64,000 bases of DNA from JANQJA01 sp965267485. Its GTDB lineage: Bacteria; Pseudomonadota; Gammaproteobacteria; Pseudomonadales; Azotimanducaceae. Position numbers and translations under genes: made by a program. Below, one piece after another: positions 23,634 to 32,704 of the stretch. Below the pieces are notes generated by a model. It was not told the DNA's origin, did not search any database, and worked only from the letters and a program-made list of their open reading frames with translations. The DNA lies in assembly GCA_965267485.1 (NCBI GenBank), contig OZ254080.1, forward strand, positions 2,418,001 to 2,482,000, given 5' to 3'. Position 1 is the first letter of the stretch. The number at the start of each line of letters is the position of its first letter.

Positions 23634-26210
23634 TCAGGCTGCAGCCGCAAGGGCATCGCCCTCGCGCTGCATGACAATGCGGTCGCCGGCCTTGTACTTG
23701 CCCGACAGGATTGCCTCGGCCAGCGGGTTCTCCACATAACGCTGGATCGCCCGCTTGAGGGGCCTTGCCCCGTAAACGGGGTCGTAGCCGACCTCGCAGA
23801 GAAAATCGAGGGCTGTATCGTCGATCTCGAGATCGAGATCCGAGTCCGCCAAGCGCCGCTTGAGGATCCCGAGCTGGATCTCGGCAATGCCCTTGATCTG
23901 GTCCCTCGCGAGCGGATGGAAGACCACCACGTCGTCGACACGGTTCAGGAACTCCGGCCGGAAGTGCTGTGTCACCACGCCCATGACCGCGTCTTTCATG
24001 TCGGCATACGACGCCTCACCGGCCATGGTCTGGATCAGGTCGGACCCGAGGTTCGACGTCATGACCAGCACCGTGTTCTTGAAGTCCACGGTGCGGCCGT
24101 GCCCGTCCGTCAGGCGACCGTCATCAAGCACCTGCAGCAGCACGTTGAAGACGTCTGCATGGGCCTTTTCGACCTCGTCCAGCAGGATCACCGAGTACGG
24201 CTTGCGGCGAACGTGCTCGGTCAGGTAGCCACCCTCCTCGTACCCGACGTAGCCGGGCGGCGCACCGATCAGACGCGCGACCGAGTGCTTCTCCATGAAC
24301 TCCGACATGTCGATCCTGATGAGCGCCTCTTCTGTGTCGAACAGGAAACGGGCGAGCGCCTTGCAGAGCTCGGTCTTGCCGACGCCGGTTGGGCCGAGGA
24401 ACAGGAACGAGCCGTTCGGCCGGTTCGGGTCCGAAATGCCGGCCCTTGAGCGGCGCACGGCATTCGATACCGCCTCGACCGCCTCACCCTGGCCGACGAC
24501 CTGCTTGTGCAATTCATCCTCCAGGCGCAGGAGCTTCTCTTTCTCGCCCTCCAGCATCTTCGAGACGGGAATACCCGTCCACTTGCTGACAACCTCGGCG
24601 ATCTCCTCGTCCGAGACCTTGTTGCGCAACAGTTTCATGGCGCCTGATGTCTCGGCGGCCATGGCGGCCTCGAGCTGTTTTTCGAGCTCGGGAATCTTGC
24701 CGTACTGGAGCTCCGACATCTTGGTGAGATCACCGCCGCGTCGCGCGCTCTCGAGTTCGAGCTTCGCCTGTTCGAGTTCCTCTTTGGTCTGGGCCGCACC
24801 GGTCAGCGCCGACTTCTCTGCGCTCCAGACCTCTTCGAGGTCGGCATATTCCTTCTCGAGTTCACCAATCGTCTCATTAAGGGTATCGAGACGCCCTTTC
24901 GAGGCGTCGTCACTCTCCTTCTTCAGCGCCTCGCGCTCGATCTTGAGCTGAATCAGGCGACGTTCGAGCCGGTCCATCTCTTCAGGCTTGGAATCCATTT
25001 CCATGCGGATCCGGCTGGCCGCCTCATCGATCAGGTCAATCGCCTTGTCCGGCAGCTGCCGGTCGGTGATGTAGCGATGGGAGAGCTTCGCCGCTGCGAT
25101 GATCGCGGGGTCGGTGATATCGACGCCGTGGTGCACCTCATAGCGCTCCTTCAGACCACGCAGGATTGCGATCGTATCTTCGACATTCGGCTCGTCGACG
25201 ACGACCTTCTGGAAGCGCCGCTCGAGTGCGGCGTCCGATTCAATGTACTTGCGGTATTCGTCCAGCGTTGTCGCGCCAACGCAGTGCAACTCGCCACGCG
25301 CCAGTGCGGGCTTCAGCATATTGCCTGCGTCCATGGCGCCCTCGGCCTTGCCGGCCCCGACCATGGTGTGAAGCTCGTCAATGAACAGGATGACGCTACC
25401 CTCTTCCTTGGCCAGCTCATTCAACACGGATTTGAGACGCTCCTCGAACTCCCCGCGATACTTGGCGCCGGCGATGAGCGAGCCCATATCGAGTGCCAGA
25501 ATCTTCTTGTTGCGCAGCCCCTCGGGCACTTCGCCGTCGACAATTCGCTGCGCGAGCCCCTCGACGATCGCGGTCTTGCCCACGCCCGGTTCACCGATCA
25601 GTACAGGATTGTTCTTGGTTCGGCGCTGAAGCACCTGGATTGTGCGGCGAATCTCGTCATCACGGCCGATCACCGGGTCGAGCTTGCCCGCTTCCGCGCG
25701 TTCGGTCAGGTTGACCGTGTACTTGTCGAGCGCCTGCCTGGTGTCCTCGGCATTCGGATCATCGACGCGCTCACCGCCTCGCACGTTCTCGATCACGCGC
25801 GTCAGCGCGTCCTTGCGAATCGAGTAGCGTTCGAACAGCTTGCCGAGATCGCCGCGATCGTCTGCAGCTGCGAGCAACACGAGCTCGCTCGAGATGTACT
25901 GGTCCTTGTGCTGCTGGGCGAGCTTGTCCGCCTGGTTCAGCAGCCGGCCGAGTTCCGGCGACATCTGCACGTCACCGTAATTGTCCTTGACCGTGGGCAG
26001 CGCACCGACCAGATCTTCGAGTTCCTCAGTGAATTTGGCGACATCGACACCCATCTGGGTGAGCAGCGGGCGCGTCGAGCCTCCCTGCTGTCGAATCAGC
26101 GCCAGCACCAGATGGGCCGGGGCGACCTGGTTGTGATCCTTGCCGACGGCAATGGACTGCGCATCCGAAAGCGCTTCCTGGAGGCGGCTGGTAAAGCGGT
26201 CGATTCTCAT
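23634..26210 (-). CDS. clpB: ATP-dependent chaperone ClpB
   Basis: ClpB is the disaggregase that works with DnaK after heat stress. From the ATG at 26210 (MRIDRFTSRLQEALSDAQ) the product has 858 residues, the normal length. It has a Clp N-domain (1-145), a first AAA+ domain with Walker A GEPGVGKT and FIDELHTMVGAG, the coiled-coil middle domain (about 410-530, starting ASRIRMEMDSKPEEMD), and a second AAA+ domain with GPTGVGKT and LLDEVEKAH. A sigma32 promoter sits directly upstream. Confidence 0.97.
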   Translation of the reverse strand: MRIDRFTSRLQEALSDAQSIAVGKDHNQVAPAHLVLALIRQQGGSTRPLLTQMGVDVAKFTEELEDLVGALPTVKDNYGDVQMSPELGRLLNQADKLAQQHKDQYISSELVLLAAADDRGDLGKLFERYSIRKDALTRVIENVRGGERVDDPNAEDTRQALDKYTVNLTERAEAGKLDPVIGRDDEIRRTIQVLQRRTKNNPVLIGEPGVGKTAIVEGLAQRIVDGEVPEGLRNKKILALDMGSLIAGAKYRGEFEERLKSVLNELAKEEGSVILFIDELHTMVGAGKAEGAMDAGNMLKPALARGELHCVGATTLDEYRKYIESDAALERRFQKVVVDEPNVEDTIAILRGLKERYEVHHGVDITDPAIIAAAKLSHRYITDRQLPDKAIDLIDEAASRIRMEMDSKPEEMDRLERRLIQLKIEREALKKESDDASKGRLDTLNETIGELEKEYADLEEVWSAEKSALTGAAQTKEELEQAKLELESARRGGDLTKMSELQYGKIPELEKQLEAAMAAETSGAMKLLRNKVSDEEIAEVVSKWTGIPVSKMLEGEKEKLLRLEDELHKQVVGQGEAVEAVSNAVRRSRAGISDPNRPNGSFLFLGPTGVGKTELCKALARFLFDTEEALIRIDMSEFMEKHSVARLIGAPPGYVGYEEGGYLTEHVRRKPYSVILLDEVEKAHADVFNVLLQVLDDGRLTDGHGRTVDFKNTVLVMTSNLGSDLIQTMAGEASYADMKDAVMGVVTQHFRPEFLNRVDDVVVFHPLARDQIKGIAEIQLGILKRRLADSDLDLEIDDTALDFLCEVGYDPVYGARPLKRAIQRYVENPLAEAILSGKYKAGDRIVMQREGDALAAAA

Positions 26211-26248
26211 TGGACTGTTCTCATACAAGCAATGGCAATGGCCTTAAC

Positions 26249-26274
26249 GTGGGGCTTTGTCCAGACTATTCAAG
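26249..26274 (-). promoter_or_regulatory. Sigma32 heat-shock promoter of clpB
   Basis: On the minus strand CTTGAA (26274-26269) and CCCCAC (26254-26249) are separated by 14 bp. This is nearly exact to the sigma32 consensus CTTGAA-N13/14-CCCCAT. Transcription would start near 26242, about 32 bases before the clpB ATG. Placement before a classical heat-shock gene supports it. Confidence 0.85.
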
Positions 26275-26354
26275 CACTTCCGGCAGGGGTATCAGTTGCG
26301 TTAGGTCAGGTCGTATGGCAATTTCCACCTTTTCAAGAGCTGACCCTGCCCCTC

Positions 26355-26759
26355 ATGCCCGAGGAACACTCCGAACCCTACTTCGACAAGGCGTCGAACC
26401 GGGGCTTTACGCATTTTCGCAACGCAGCACGCTTTTCTGCCCGCGGGTTCGTCGAGGCATACCGGCGTGAGGCGGCATTTCGTCAGGAACTCGCGGTGCT
26501 GCTGGTGCTGACCCCGCTCGCGGTGTGGATGTCTCGTACGTTTCTCGACTTCATTGCGCTGATGGCGGTCGCCGGCTTCGTACTGACGGTTGAACTCGTC
26601 AATTCCGGCATCGAGGCGACCGTCGACCGAATCGGCCGCGACCACCATGAACTTGCCGGTCTCGCCAAGGACTACGGCTCTGCCGCCGTCATGATGTCTC
26701 TCATCGTTGCCGGCATCGTCTGGCTGACCTTCCTCGTCCGCCGACTTTACGGGCTGTAG
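26355..26759 (+). CDS. dgkA: Diacylglycerol kinase DgkA
   Basis: The 134-residue integral membrane protein starts MPEEHSEPYFDKASNRGFTHF at the ATG at 26355. It contains the family signature VELVNSGIEATVDRIG, with the catalytic and metal-binding Glu/Asn residues, and three membrane helices. It phosphorylates diacylglycerol to phosphatidate. The open frame extends upstream opposite clpB, but nothing there resembles DgkA. It is followed 6 bp later by greB. Confidence 0.93.
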   Translation: MPEEHSEPYFDKASNRGFTHFRNAARFSARGFVEAYRREAAFRQELAVLLVLTPLAVWMSRTFLDFIALMAVAGFVLTVELVNSGIEATVDRIGRDHHELAGLAKDYGSAAVMMSLIVAGIVWLTFLVRRLYGL

Positions 26760-26765
26760 TGGCCA

Positions 26766-27269
26766 ATGCCGGACAAAGTCTATATCACCCCCGACGGTGC
26801 CCGTCGGCTGCGTGACGAACTGAACCATCTCTGGCGAGAGAAGCGCCCCGAGGTCACACAGAAGGTCTCTGACGCCGCTGCACTTGGCGACCGGTCCGAG
26901 AACGCCGACTACATCTACGGCAAGAAGCAGCTCCGCGAGATCGACAAGCGCATCCGCTACCTCACCAAACGTCTCGACAATCTCGAGATCGTTGATCGCA
27001 AACCGCCCGAACAGGACCGGATTTTCTTTGGCGCCTGGGTGCGCCTCGAAGATGACGACGGCGAGATGACCGAAGTGCGCATCGTGGGTGCTGACGAGTT
27101 TGATATGTCGCGAGGCTGGATCAGCCTGCACTCTCCGATGGCGCGTTCGCTGCTCGGCAAGTACGAGGGCGACGACGTGGTCATCCAGCGCCCGATCGGT
27201 CGCACCGAAATGTCCGTTGTCGAGGTCAGCTACGAACCGTTCGACAGTTCGACTGCTGCCGGCCGATGA
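26766..27269 (+). CDS. greB: Transcription elongation factor GreB
   Basis: GreB rescues backtracked RNA polymerase by stimulating transcript cleavage. The 167-residue product has the N-terminal coiled coil with acidic tip (LGDRSENADYIYGKKQLREIDKRIRYL) and the C-terminal FKBP-like domain ending MSVVEVSYEP. ADYIYGKKQ rather than the GreA form points to GreB. It starts 6 bp after dgkA and its end overlaps hisC by 4 bases. Confidence 0.93.
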   Translation: MPDKVYITPDGARRLRDELNHLWREKRPEVTQKVSDAAALGDRSENADYIYGKKQLREIDKRIRYLTKRLDNLEIVDRKPPEQDRIFFGAWVRLEDDDGEMTEVRIVGADEFDMSRGWISLHSPMARSLLGKYEGDDVVIQRPIGRTEMSVVEVSYEPFDSSTAAGR

Positions 27270-28342
27270 CCTACGAACGCGACAACATCCGCGCGATGGC
27301 CGGCTATACCTCCGGCGAACAACCGGATGATGCAAGCACCATCAAGCTCAACACCAACGAGAATCCGTACCCGGCCTCGCCCCGGGTGCAGGACGCGCTG
27401 GGCGAGATCACGGTCGACCAGCTGCGCCGGTATCCGCCACCGGATTCGAACGCGTTCCGAGACGCGGTGGCAGCGCTGCACGGCGTTGAGCGGGACTCGA
27501 TTCTCGCGACCCGCGGTGGCGACGAATTGCTCCGGCTTGCCATTACGACGTTCGTCGACCCGCGGCAAGTGATTGCGATGTCGGACCCGTCGTACTCACT
27601 GTATCCGGTACTGGCACAGGTGCAGGATGCGCGCATTCATCGCATTCCGCTCGACGACGACTGGGGCCTGCCCGAAGACTTTGCCGCCCGCGCCAATGCG
27701 GCGGGCGCGCGGCTCACCTTCATCGTGAACCCGCACGCGCCCTCGGGCGCGCTGGTGCCGGTCTCGCGCATTCAGGCCATTGCCGCCGAACTCGACGGCC
27801 TGCTGCTGCTGGACGAGGCCTACATCGATTTCGTCGACCCGGCAGAGGCCCATGATGCGGTGCCGCTGATTCGCGAACATGACAACCTGATGATTCTTCG
27901 ATCGCTGTCAAAGGGCTACTCCCTGGCGGGGTTGCGCTTCGGCTACGGTATCGGTCCAGTCAGCCTGATCGAGCCAATGCGAACCAAGACCCGGGATTCC
28001 TACAACCTCGATGCGATCAGCCAGCGCCTCGCGACCGCCGCCATCACAGATCAGGCCTGGGCGCAGGACACCTGGGCAAAGACGCGAGCCGAGCGCGAAC
28101 ACCTCAGCGCCGCACTGGCAGAACTCGGCATGACGGCCCCCGTCTCACACGCGAACTTTCTGCTTGCAACCGTGCCCGATACCCTGCCCCCCGCGAAGGC
28201 CGTCTACGAGGCGCTGAAGGCAGAGGGTATACTGGTGCGGTACTTTGACGCCGATCGGCTCCGCGACAAACTCCGTATATCGATTGGTACCCCTGAAGAG
28301 AACGCGAGGCTTGTCGCCGCGCTGACATCGCTGGCTAAATGA
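27266..28342 (+). CDS. hisC: Histidinol-phosphate aminotransferase
   Basis: The 358-residue product belongs to PLP fold type I. It starts with a family-typical N-terminus (NIRAMAGYTSGEQ) and KLNTNENPYPASPRV. It carries DEAYIDFV and the PLP lysine in LRSLSKGYSLAGLRFGYG. HisC converts imidazole-acetol phosphate and glutamate to histidinol phosphate. No other his gene is nearby. Its last codons lie in a 15 bp tandem duplication (ATCGCTGGCTAAAT twice, 28327-28355) that spans the stop. Confidence 0.92.
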   Translation: MTYERDNIRAMAGYTSGEQPDDASTIKLNTNENPYPASPRVQDALGEITVDQLRRYPPPDSNAFRDAVAALHGVERDSILATRGGDELLRLAITTFVDPRQVIAMSDPSYSLYPVLAQVQDARIHRIPLDDDWGLPEDFAARANAAGARLTFIVNPHAPSGALVPVSRIQAIAAELDGLLLLDEAYIDFVDPAEAHDAVPLIREHDNLMILRSLSKGYSLAGLRFGYGIGPVSLIEPMRTKTRDSYNLDAISQRLATAAITDQAWAQDTWAKTRAEREHLSAALAELGMTAPVSHANFLLATVPDTLPPAKAVYEALKAEGILVRYFDADRLRDKLRISIGTPEENARLVAALTSLAK

Positions 28343-28383
28343 TCGCTGGCTAAATAAAGGCGGTCACGCGGACAACACAGACA

Positions 28384-28881
28384 ATGGTTGAAGCTCATAT
28401 CGACGAGTCAGCGCATACCGGACGCATCATCCTGCGTCCGAACTCGTCGTGGAGCTGGCGCGCGAACCTGTACCTGCTGTACACCCTCACGGCCATTTCA
28501 CTCACGATCGGATTCGGCTTCCTGGCCATGGGCGCCTGGGTCGTCCTGCCTTATACCATTGCCGAGCTTGCGGTCCTGTTCGCCTGCATCTGGTATTGCG
28601 TACGCCAGTGCCGCCGGCAGGAAGTCATTACGATTTCGGAGCATGAGGTGCAGATCGAGCGCGGCATCGAAACACCGACCGACCAGCACAACTACCATCG
28701 CATCTGGGCACAGTTCCTCGTCAAGCCGGCACGCCATCCCTGGGATCCGGACGTCGTCTCGATTCGCTCGCACGGCGAGGAACTGGAGCTCGGCAGCTTC
28801 CTCAGCCGAAAGGACAAGCACCGGCTGATTGCCGAACTCCGCAAGATGGTCGCCGCCTACCAGCAGCAACGCGTCAACTGA
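28384..28881 (+). CDS. DUF2244 family membrane protein
   Basis: The 165-residue product has two adjacent membrane helices (about residues 32-75, ending IAELAVLFACIWYCVRQC) followed by a cytoplasmic beta-rich domain with VQIERG and WAQFLVKPARHPWDP. This is the layout of DUF2244 proteins, which in proteobacteria are often near cytochrome oxidase genes. No oxidase genes are here and the function is unknown. Its end overlaps the convergent tesB by 8 bases. Confidence 0.8.
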   Translation: MVEAHIDESAHTGRIILRPNSSWSWRANLYLLYTLTAISLTIGFGFLAMGAWVVLPYTIAELAVLFACIWYCVRQCRRQEVITISEHEVQIERGIETPTDQHNYHRIWAQFLVKPARHPWDPDVVSIRSHGEELELGSFLSRKDKHRLIAELRKMVAAYQQQRVN

Positions 28882-29725
28882 CGTCGCGAATCAGGCCCTC
28901 CTGGGCCACCGACGCGACCAGCGTCCCGTCCTGCGTAAACATCATGCCGCGATTGAACCCGCGCGAACCACCGGCCGCCGGGCTGTCCTGGGCGAACAGG
29001 ATCCACTCATCAACGCGAAATGGGCGATGGAACCACATCGCATGGTCGAGGCTCGCGGTCATGAGCCCCGTCATGAATGACTTGCCGTGAGGCAGCGTGC
29101 AGGTACTCAGAATACCCATATCCGATGCATAGGCGAGGATGCACTGGTGCAGGTGGGGGTCATCCGGCACGGTGTCCCGGGCCCGCAACCAGGCATGCTG
29201 GTACGGCGGTTTCTTCTCCGGCTTCAGAAAGGAATGCGACTCCACGCGGCGCATCTCGATCGGCCGCTCCCGCATCATGTGGTTGCTCACGCCTTCAGGA
29301 AGCTCGTCGGCATGGGCCCGGAACGCTTCCGTATCATCGACACACTCTTCCGGCGGCGGCACGTCCGGCATGGGGACTGCGTGCGACAGTCCCTCTTCCT
29401 GGACCTGAAAAGAGACCGACATATTGAAGATCGCCTTGCCCTTCTGAATGGCAACGACGCGACGGGTCGTAAAGCTTCGGCCATCGCGGATGCGATCAAC
29501 CTCGAAAACGATCGGCGTCGACGGATCGCCGGGCCGCAGGAAGTAACCGTGCAGCGAGTGGCAAGGGCGATCATCAACGGTTCGGGATGCCGCGATCAGG
29601 GCCTGCCCGATCACCTGCCCGCCGAACACGCGAGGCGGCCCCGGCAGCGTGCTGTAGCCGCGAAACAGGTTGGATTCGATCTCTTCGAGATCGAGTTGTC
29701 CGAGCAGGGAGGAAAGAATCGACAT
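28874..29725 (-). CDS. tesB: Acyl-CoA thioesterase II
   Basis: From the ATG at 29725 (MSILSSLLGQLDLEEIESNL) the product has 283 residues, the normal TesB size. It has two hotdog domains: RVFGGQVIGQAL and LHGYFLRPGDP in the first, and SLDHAMWFHRPFRVDEWIL with QDSPAAGGSRGFNRG in the second. TesB hydrolyses medium- and long-chain acyl-CoA. It starts 23 bp after the comEC stop on the same strand. Confidence 0.93.
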   Translation of the reverse strand: MSILSSLLGQLDLEEIESNLFRGYSTLPGPPRVFGGQVIGQALIAASRTVDDRPCHSLHGYFLRPGDPSTPIVFEVDRIRDGRSFTTRRVVAIQKGKAIFNMSVSFQVQEEGLSHAVPMPDVPPPEECVDDTEAFRAHADELPEGVSNHMMRERPIEMRRVESHSFLKPEKKPPYQHAWLRARDTVPDDPHLHQCILAYASDMGILSTCTLPHGKSFMTGLMTASLDHAMWFHRPFRVDEWILFAQDSPAAGGSRGFNRGMMFTQDGTLVASVAQEGLIRDVS

Positions 29726-29748
29726 GGGTACATCCGTCACGAAAGGCC

Positions 29749-31989
29749 TCAATCATACCAAAATCGCCGGGCCGAGAGCCGTGCCTGCTCGATCACCGGT
29801 GGACGATCAGGGCGCAGCCGGACCGTGATCGCGCCCGAGGTCGCCGTGTCGTAAACCGGAATGCCGCGCAGCCTGTAGCGATTCAGCACGCCAGGCGCTG
29901 GATGCCCGAACCGGTTCCGGTATCCGGATGAGACGATGGCGAGGCCAGGTTGCAACCGGTTCAGCAACATCGGGGTCGACGACGAATCACTGCCGTGATG
30001 GGGAACCAGCATCACATCGACCGGCGGCAGGTCGTGCGCGACGAGCCGCTGCTCTCCGGCACGTTCGATGTCACCGGGCAGCAGCACCGTCTGCCCACGG
30101 TGCGAGACGAGCACGACACAGGAGCGATCGTTGTCCGAGCCGCCATCATCAAGCGGCATCAGCCGCACCGTGGTCGCTCCTGCCTGCCAGCGGGCCGCGC
30201 GACACCCGTCCGGCGGCACGTACCGCACCGGCAGCACCGCCGCCCTGACCGCGGCCTCGCCACCGGCATGGTCGATATCGCTGTGGCTCACGATGAAGCT
30301 GTCGATGCGGTGCCTGTAGCCGATGCGACGCAGCGCCGGCACGACGATGCGCTCACCCGAATCGAAGCGGTCGCCGTATCGCGGGCCCGCATCGTAAAGC
30401 AGCGCATGGTCGACAGTGCGAACCAGTACCGACAGTCCTTGCCCGACATCGATAACGTGGACGATCATCTCGTCACGCGCCGGGCCGCTGGCAATCGGGG
30501 CAAATACGGGCAGCCAGAGCAGCAGGGCCGGCCAGCGCGGCAAGGGAGCACCGGGCGCGAGCAGCAGGCAGCTGCCGGCAAAGGCGACGGCCACCCAGAA
30601 CGCGTGCACGTCTTCAAAGCGCATGATCGCCTGCATGTCGGCGAGCTCGGCAATGAACCGCCAGATCGCATCGAGTCCGTACCCCGCCAACGTGAATACC
30701 GCGGCTGCGGCACGCTCATTGAAGAGCGAACACACGACGCCAAGAAGCACCACGGGGATCACCAGCACCGAAACCCACGGAATCGCGACAGCATTGGCAA
30801 CCAGTGAAGTCAGCGAGACCTGCGCCACCAGCCAGGCAAGCAGCGGCAATGTGCCGGCGAACGCCACCCACTGCGATTTCAGCCCGTCGAGGAACCACCC
30901 GGCCAGACCGCGCGAATCACCCGGAACAATCACCGCGAACGCGGCCAGCAGCGAGAACACGGCACCGAATGAGAGCCAGAACCCGGCGCCGAGCAACGCC
31001 AGCGGATTGACCAGCGTGACCGCGAGGAGCGCGAGACAGAACAGTGTGAATGGCGGGATACGCCGGTTCAGCAGTACGCCCGTTAGCGCCACAGCGGCCA
31101 TCACCAGCGCCCGCTGCACCGGCAGTCCCAGACCCGCAATGAGGCCATAACCTGTCGCGACAATGAGCGCCGAAATACCCGCGCCCGGGACCGCCATCCC
31201 CAACAACCGCAACAACTGGAACGTGCCGCCAACCACGAGCCCCACATGCAGTCCGGAGATGATGAGCAAATGATTGGTACCCGTCGCAGACAGCGCCGCC
31301 CAATTCACGCTGCCGATTTCAGCTGACTCGCCAATCGTGAGCGCCACCAGCAAACCGCGGATGTCAGCGTCGAGCGGCAACCTGTCGATCAGGCGCCAGA
31401 GCCGGTCTCGAAGCGCATCGACCGATATGCTGCCGGCCGCGGACAACTGCCCTGGCGGCGGCTCGCTGCGCACATATCCGCGCGCGCTGATCCCCTCGCC
31501 GAGCATCCAGCCATCGTAGTCGAAGAGACCGGGATTGACGCTTCCCCGGGGTCGTTCGAGACGGACTGTCAGCGCCCAACGCTCGCCGACGCGTGGCTGA
31601 AAATGCTCATCATAGGCGCTGAGGGCGACAGTCGTCCTGGCCCAGGCCTCTCCGCCGTCGAGTGAGAAGTGGAACCGGACGATACGGTCGTCCCGAGACG
31701 GCAGCGACACGACCTTGCCGGTGATGCGCAGATCCGTGCCGGCGAGTTCGTCCGGCAGCCGAAGGTCAAGGCGATGACCCGCGAAGCAGACCAGGTAGGC
31801 CATGCCAAGCATCAGCGCCCCCACCCATCGCACCCGGCGAATCAGCAGCGCGCCTGCACCGCCCGCCGCAATCAAGGCCGTCGTCGGCGGCGTGGGCAGC
31901 GTCTCGAATCCGAGGGCGAGACCGACTCCGGCAACAAAGGCGAGAATGCACGGCATCAGTTTGGAACGCGCGATTGAATGCCACAGCAT
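29749..31989 (-). CDS. comEC: DNA internalization-related competence protein ComEC/Rec2
   Basis: The 746-residue membrane protein has an N-terminal domain of unknown function (about 35-190), a competence domain of many helices containing LSATGTNHLLIISGLHVGL (about 195-470), and a C-terminal metallo-beta-lactamase domain with IVSHSDIDHAGGE and LVPHHGSDSSS. It forms the inner-membrane DNA uptake channel. The ATG at 31956 is an alternative start. It is divergent from the DUF2062 gene. Confidence 0.93.
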   Translation of the reverse strand: MLWHSIARSKLMPCILAFVAGVGLALGFETLPTPPTTALIAAGGAGALLIRRVRWVGALMLGMAYLVCFAGHRLDLRLPDELAGTDLRITGKVVSLPSRDDRIVRFHFSLDGGEAWARTTVALSAYDEHFQPRVGERWALTVRLERPRGSVNPGLFDYDGWMLGEGISARGYVRSEPPPGQLSAAGSISVDALRDRLWRLIDRLPLDADIRGLLVALTIGESAEIGSVNWAALSATGTNHLLIISGLHVGLVVGGTFQLLRLLGMAVPGAGISALIVATGYGLIAGLGLPVQRALVMAAVALTGVLLNRRIPPFTLFCLALLAVTLVNPLALLGAGFWLSFGAVFSLLAAFAVIVPGDSRGLAGWFLDGLKSQWVAFAGTLPLLAWLVAQVSLTSLVANAVAIPWVSVLVIPVVLLGVVCSLFNERAAAAVFTLAGYGLDAIWRFIAELADMQAIMRFEDVHAFWVAVAFAGSCLLLAPGAPLPRWPALLLWLPVFAPIASGPARDEMIVHVIDVGQGLSVLVRTVDHALLYDAGPRYGDRFDSGERIVVPALRRIGYRHRIDSFIVSHSDIDHAGGEAAVRAAVLPVRYVPPDGCRAARWQAGATTVRLMPLDDGGSDNDRSCVVLVSHRGQTVLLPGDIERAGEQRLVAHDLPPVDVMLVPHHGSDSSSTPMLLNRLQPGLAIVSSGYRNRFGHPAPGVLNRYRLRGIPVYDTATSGAITVRLRPDRPPVIEQARLSARRFWYD

Positions 31990-32110
31990 TCCGCAGACCG
32001 CCGACGGGCGCTGTCAGCGAACGGCCGCGGTTCGCGCCGGATATCGACGTCAGTCGCCGGGGCCGCCCGCCGCAGGCATAATAGGCGCCTTCGTCACGCC
32101 AGGCTGAGGC

Positions 32111-32704
32111 ATGCCGTACCGAAAATACCTGCCAACCCGGGAGCGCGTTCGATCAATCCGCGCGCTGCGTTTCCTTGGGGATGTGGTGTTTGAGCCCAAC
32201 CTGTGGCACTTCAACCGTCACTCGGTGTCGTTCGCGCTGCTCATCGGCCTCTTCTGCTGCTTTCTGCCCATCCCGTTCCAGATGGTGGCCTGCGTCATCA
32301 TCTGCATCTGGATTCGCTGCAATATTCCCATTGCGATCGTGTGCGTCTGGATCAGCAACCCGTTCACCATGCCGCCGATGTTCTTCGCGACCTACAAGCT
32401 GGGCACATGGATCCTCGGCCAGCCGCACGAAGTCAGCCGCATCAGCCTGTCGTGGGAATGGCTGTCAGCGCAGATCGGCGTCGTGTGGGCACCGCTGATT
32501 CTGGGCTCGCTGATCACTGGCATCGCGACGGGCAGCATTGCCTTTGTCATTGCGCGGCTCTGGTGGCGGTGGCGCGTGTCGAAGGAATGGTCACGACGTC
32601 GCGCCCAGCGAATGAGACTCGTCGAGGCTACTCGTAACGCAGCACGGAAGCCGGCTGAAGACGCGCGGCCTGACGCGCCGGATAGATCGTCGCCAGAAGA
32701 CTGA
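32111..32704 (+). CDS. DUF2062 domain-containing membrane protein
   Basis: The 197-residue product has the DUF2062 core, WHFNRHSVSFALLIGLFCCFLP and ISNPFTMPPMFFATYKLG, with about three membrane helices and a basic C-terminal tail. The function is unknown. The last 77 bases overlap the 3' end of the convergent lolE gene, and both frames remain open there, which is unusually long for a convergent overlap. Confidence 0.85.
   Translation: MPYRKYLPTRERVRSIRALRFLGDVVFEPNLWHFNRHSVSFALLIGLFCCFLPIPFQMVACVIICIWIRCNIPIAIVCVWISNPFTMPPMFFATYKLGTWILGQPHEVSRISLSWEWLSAQIGVVWAPLILGSLITGIATGSIAFVIARLWWRWRVSKEWSRRRAQRMRLVEATRNAARKPAEDARPDAPDRSSPED

Noticed and set aside
25077..26354. Long plus-strand frame antisense to clpB running into dgkA
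   Set aside because: Only the part from 26355 resembles a protein (DgkA). The rest lies opposite the conserved clpB sequence.
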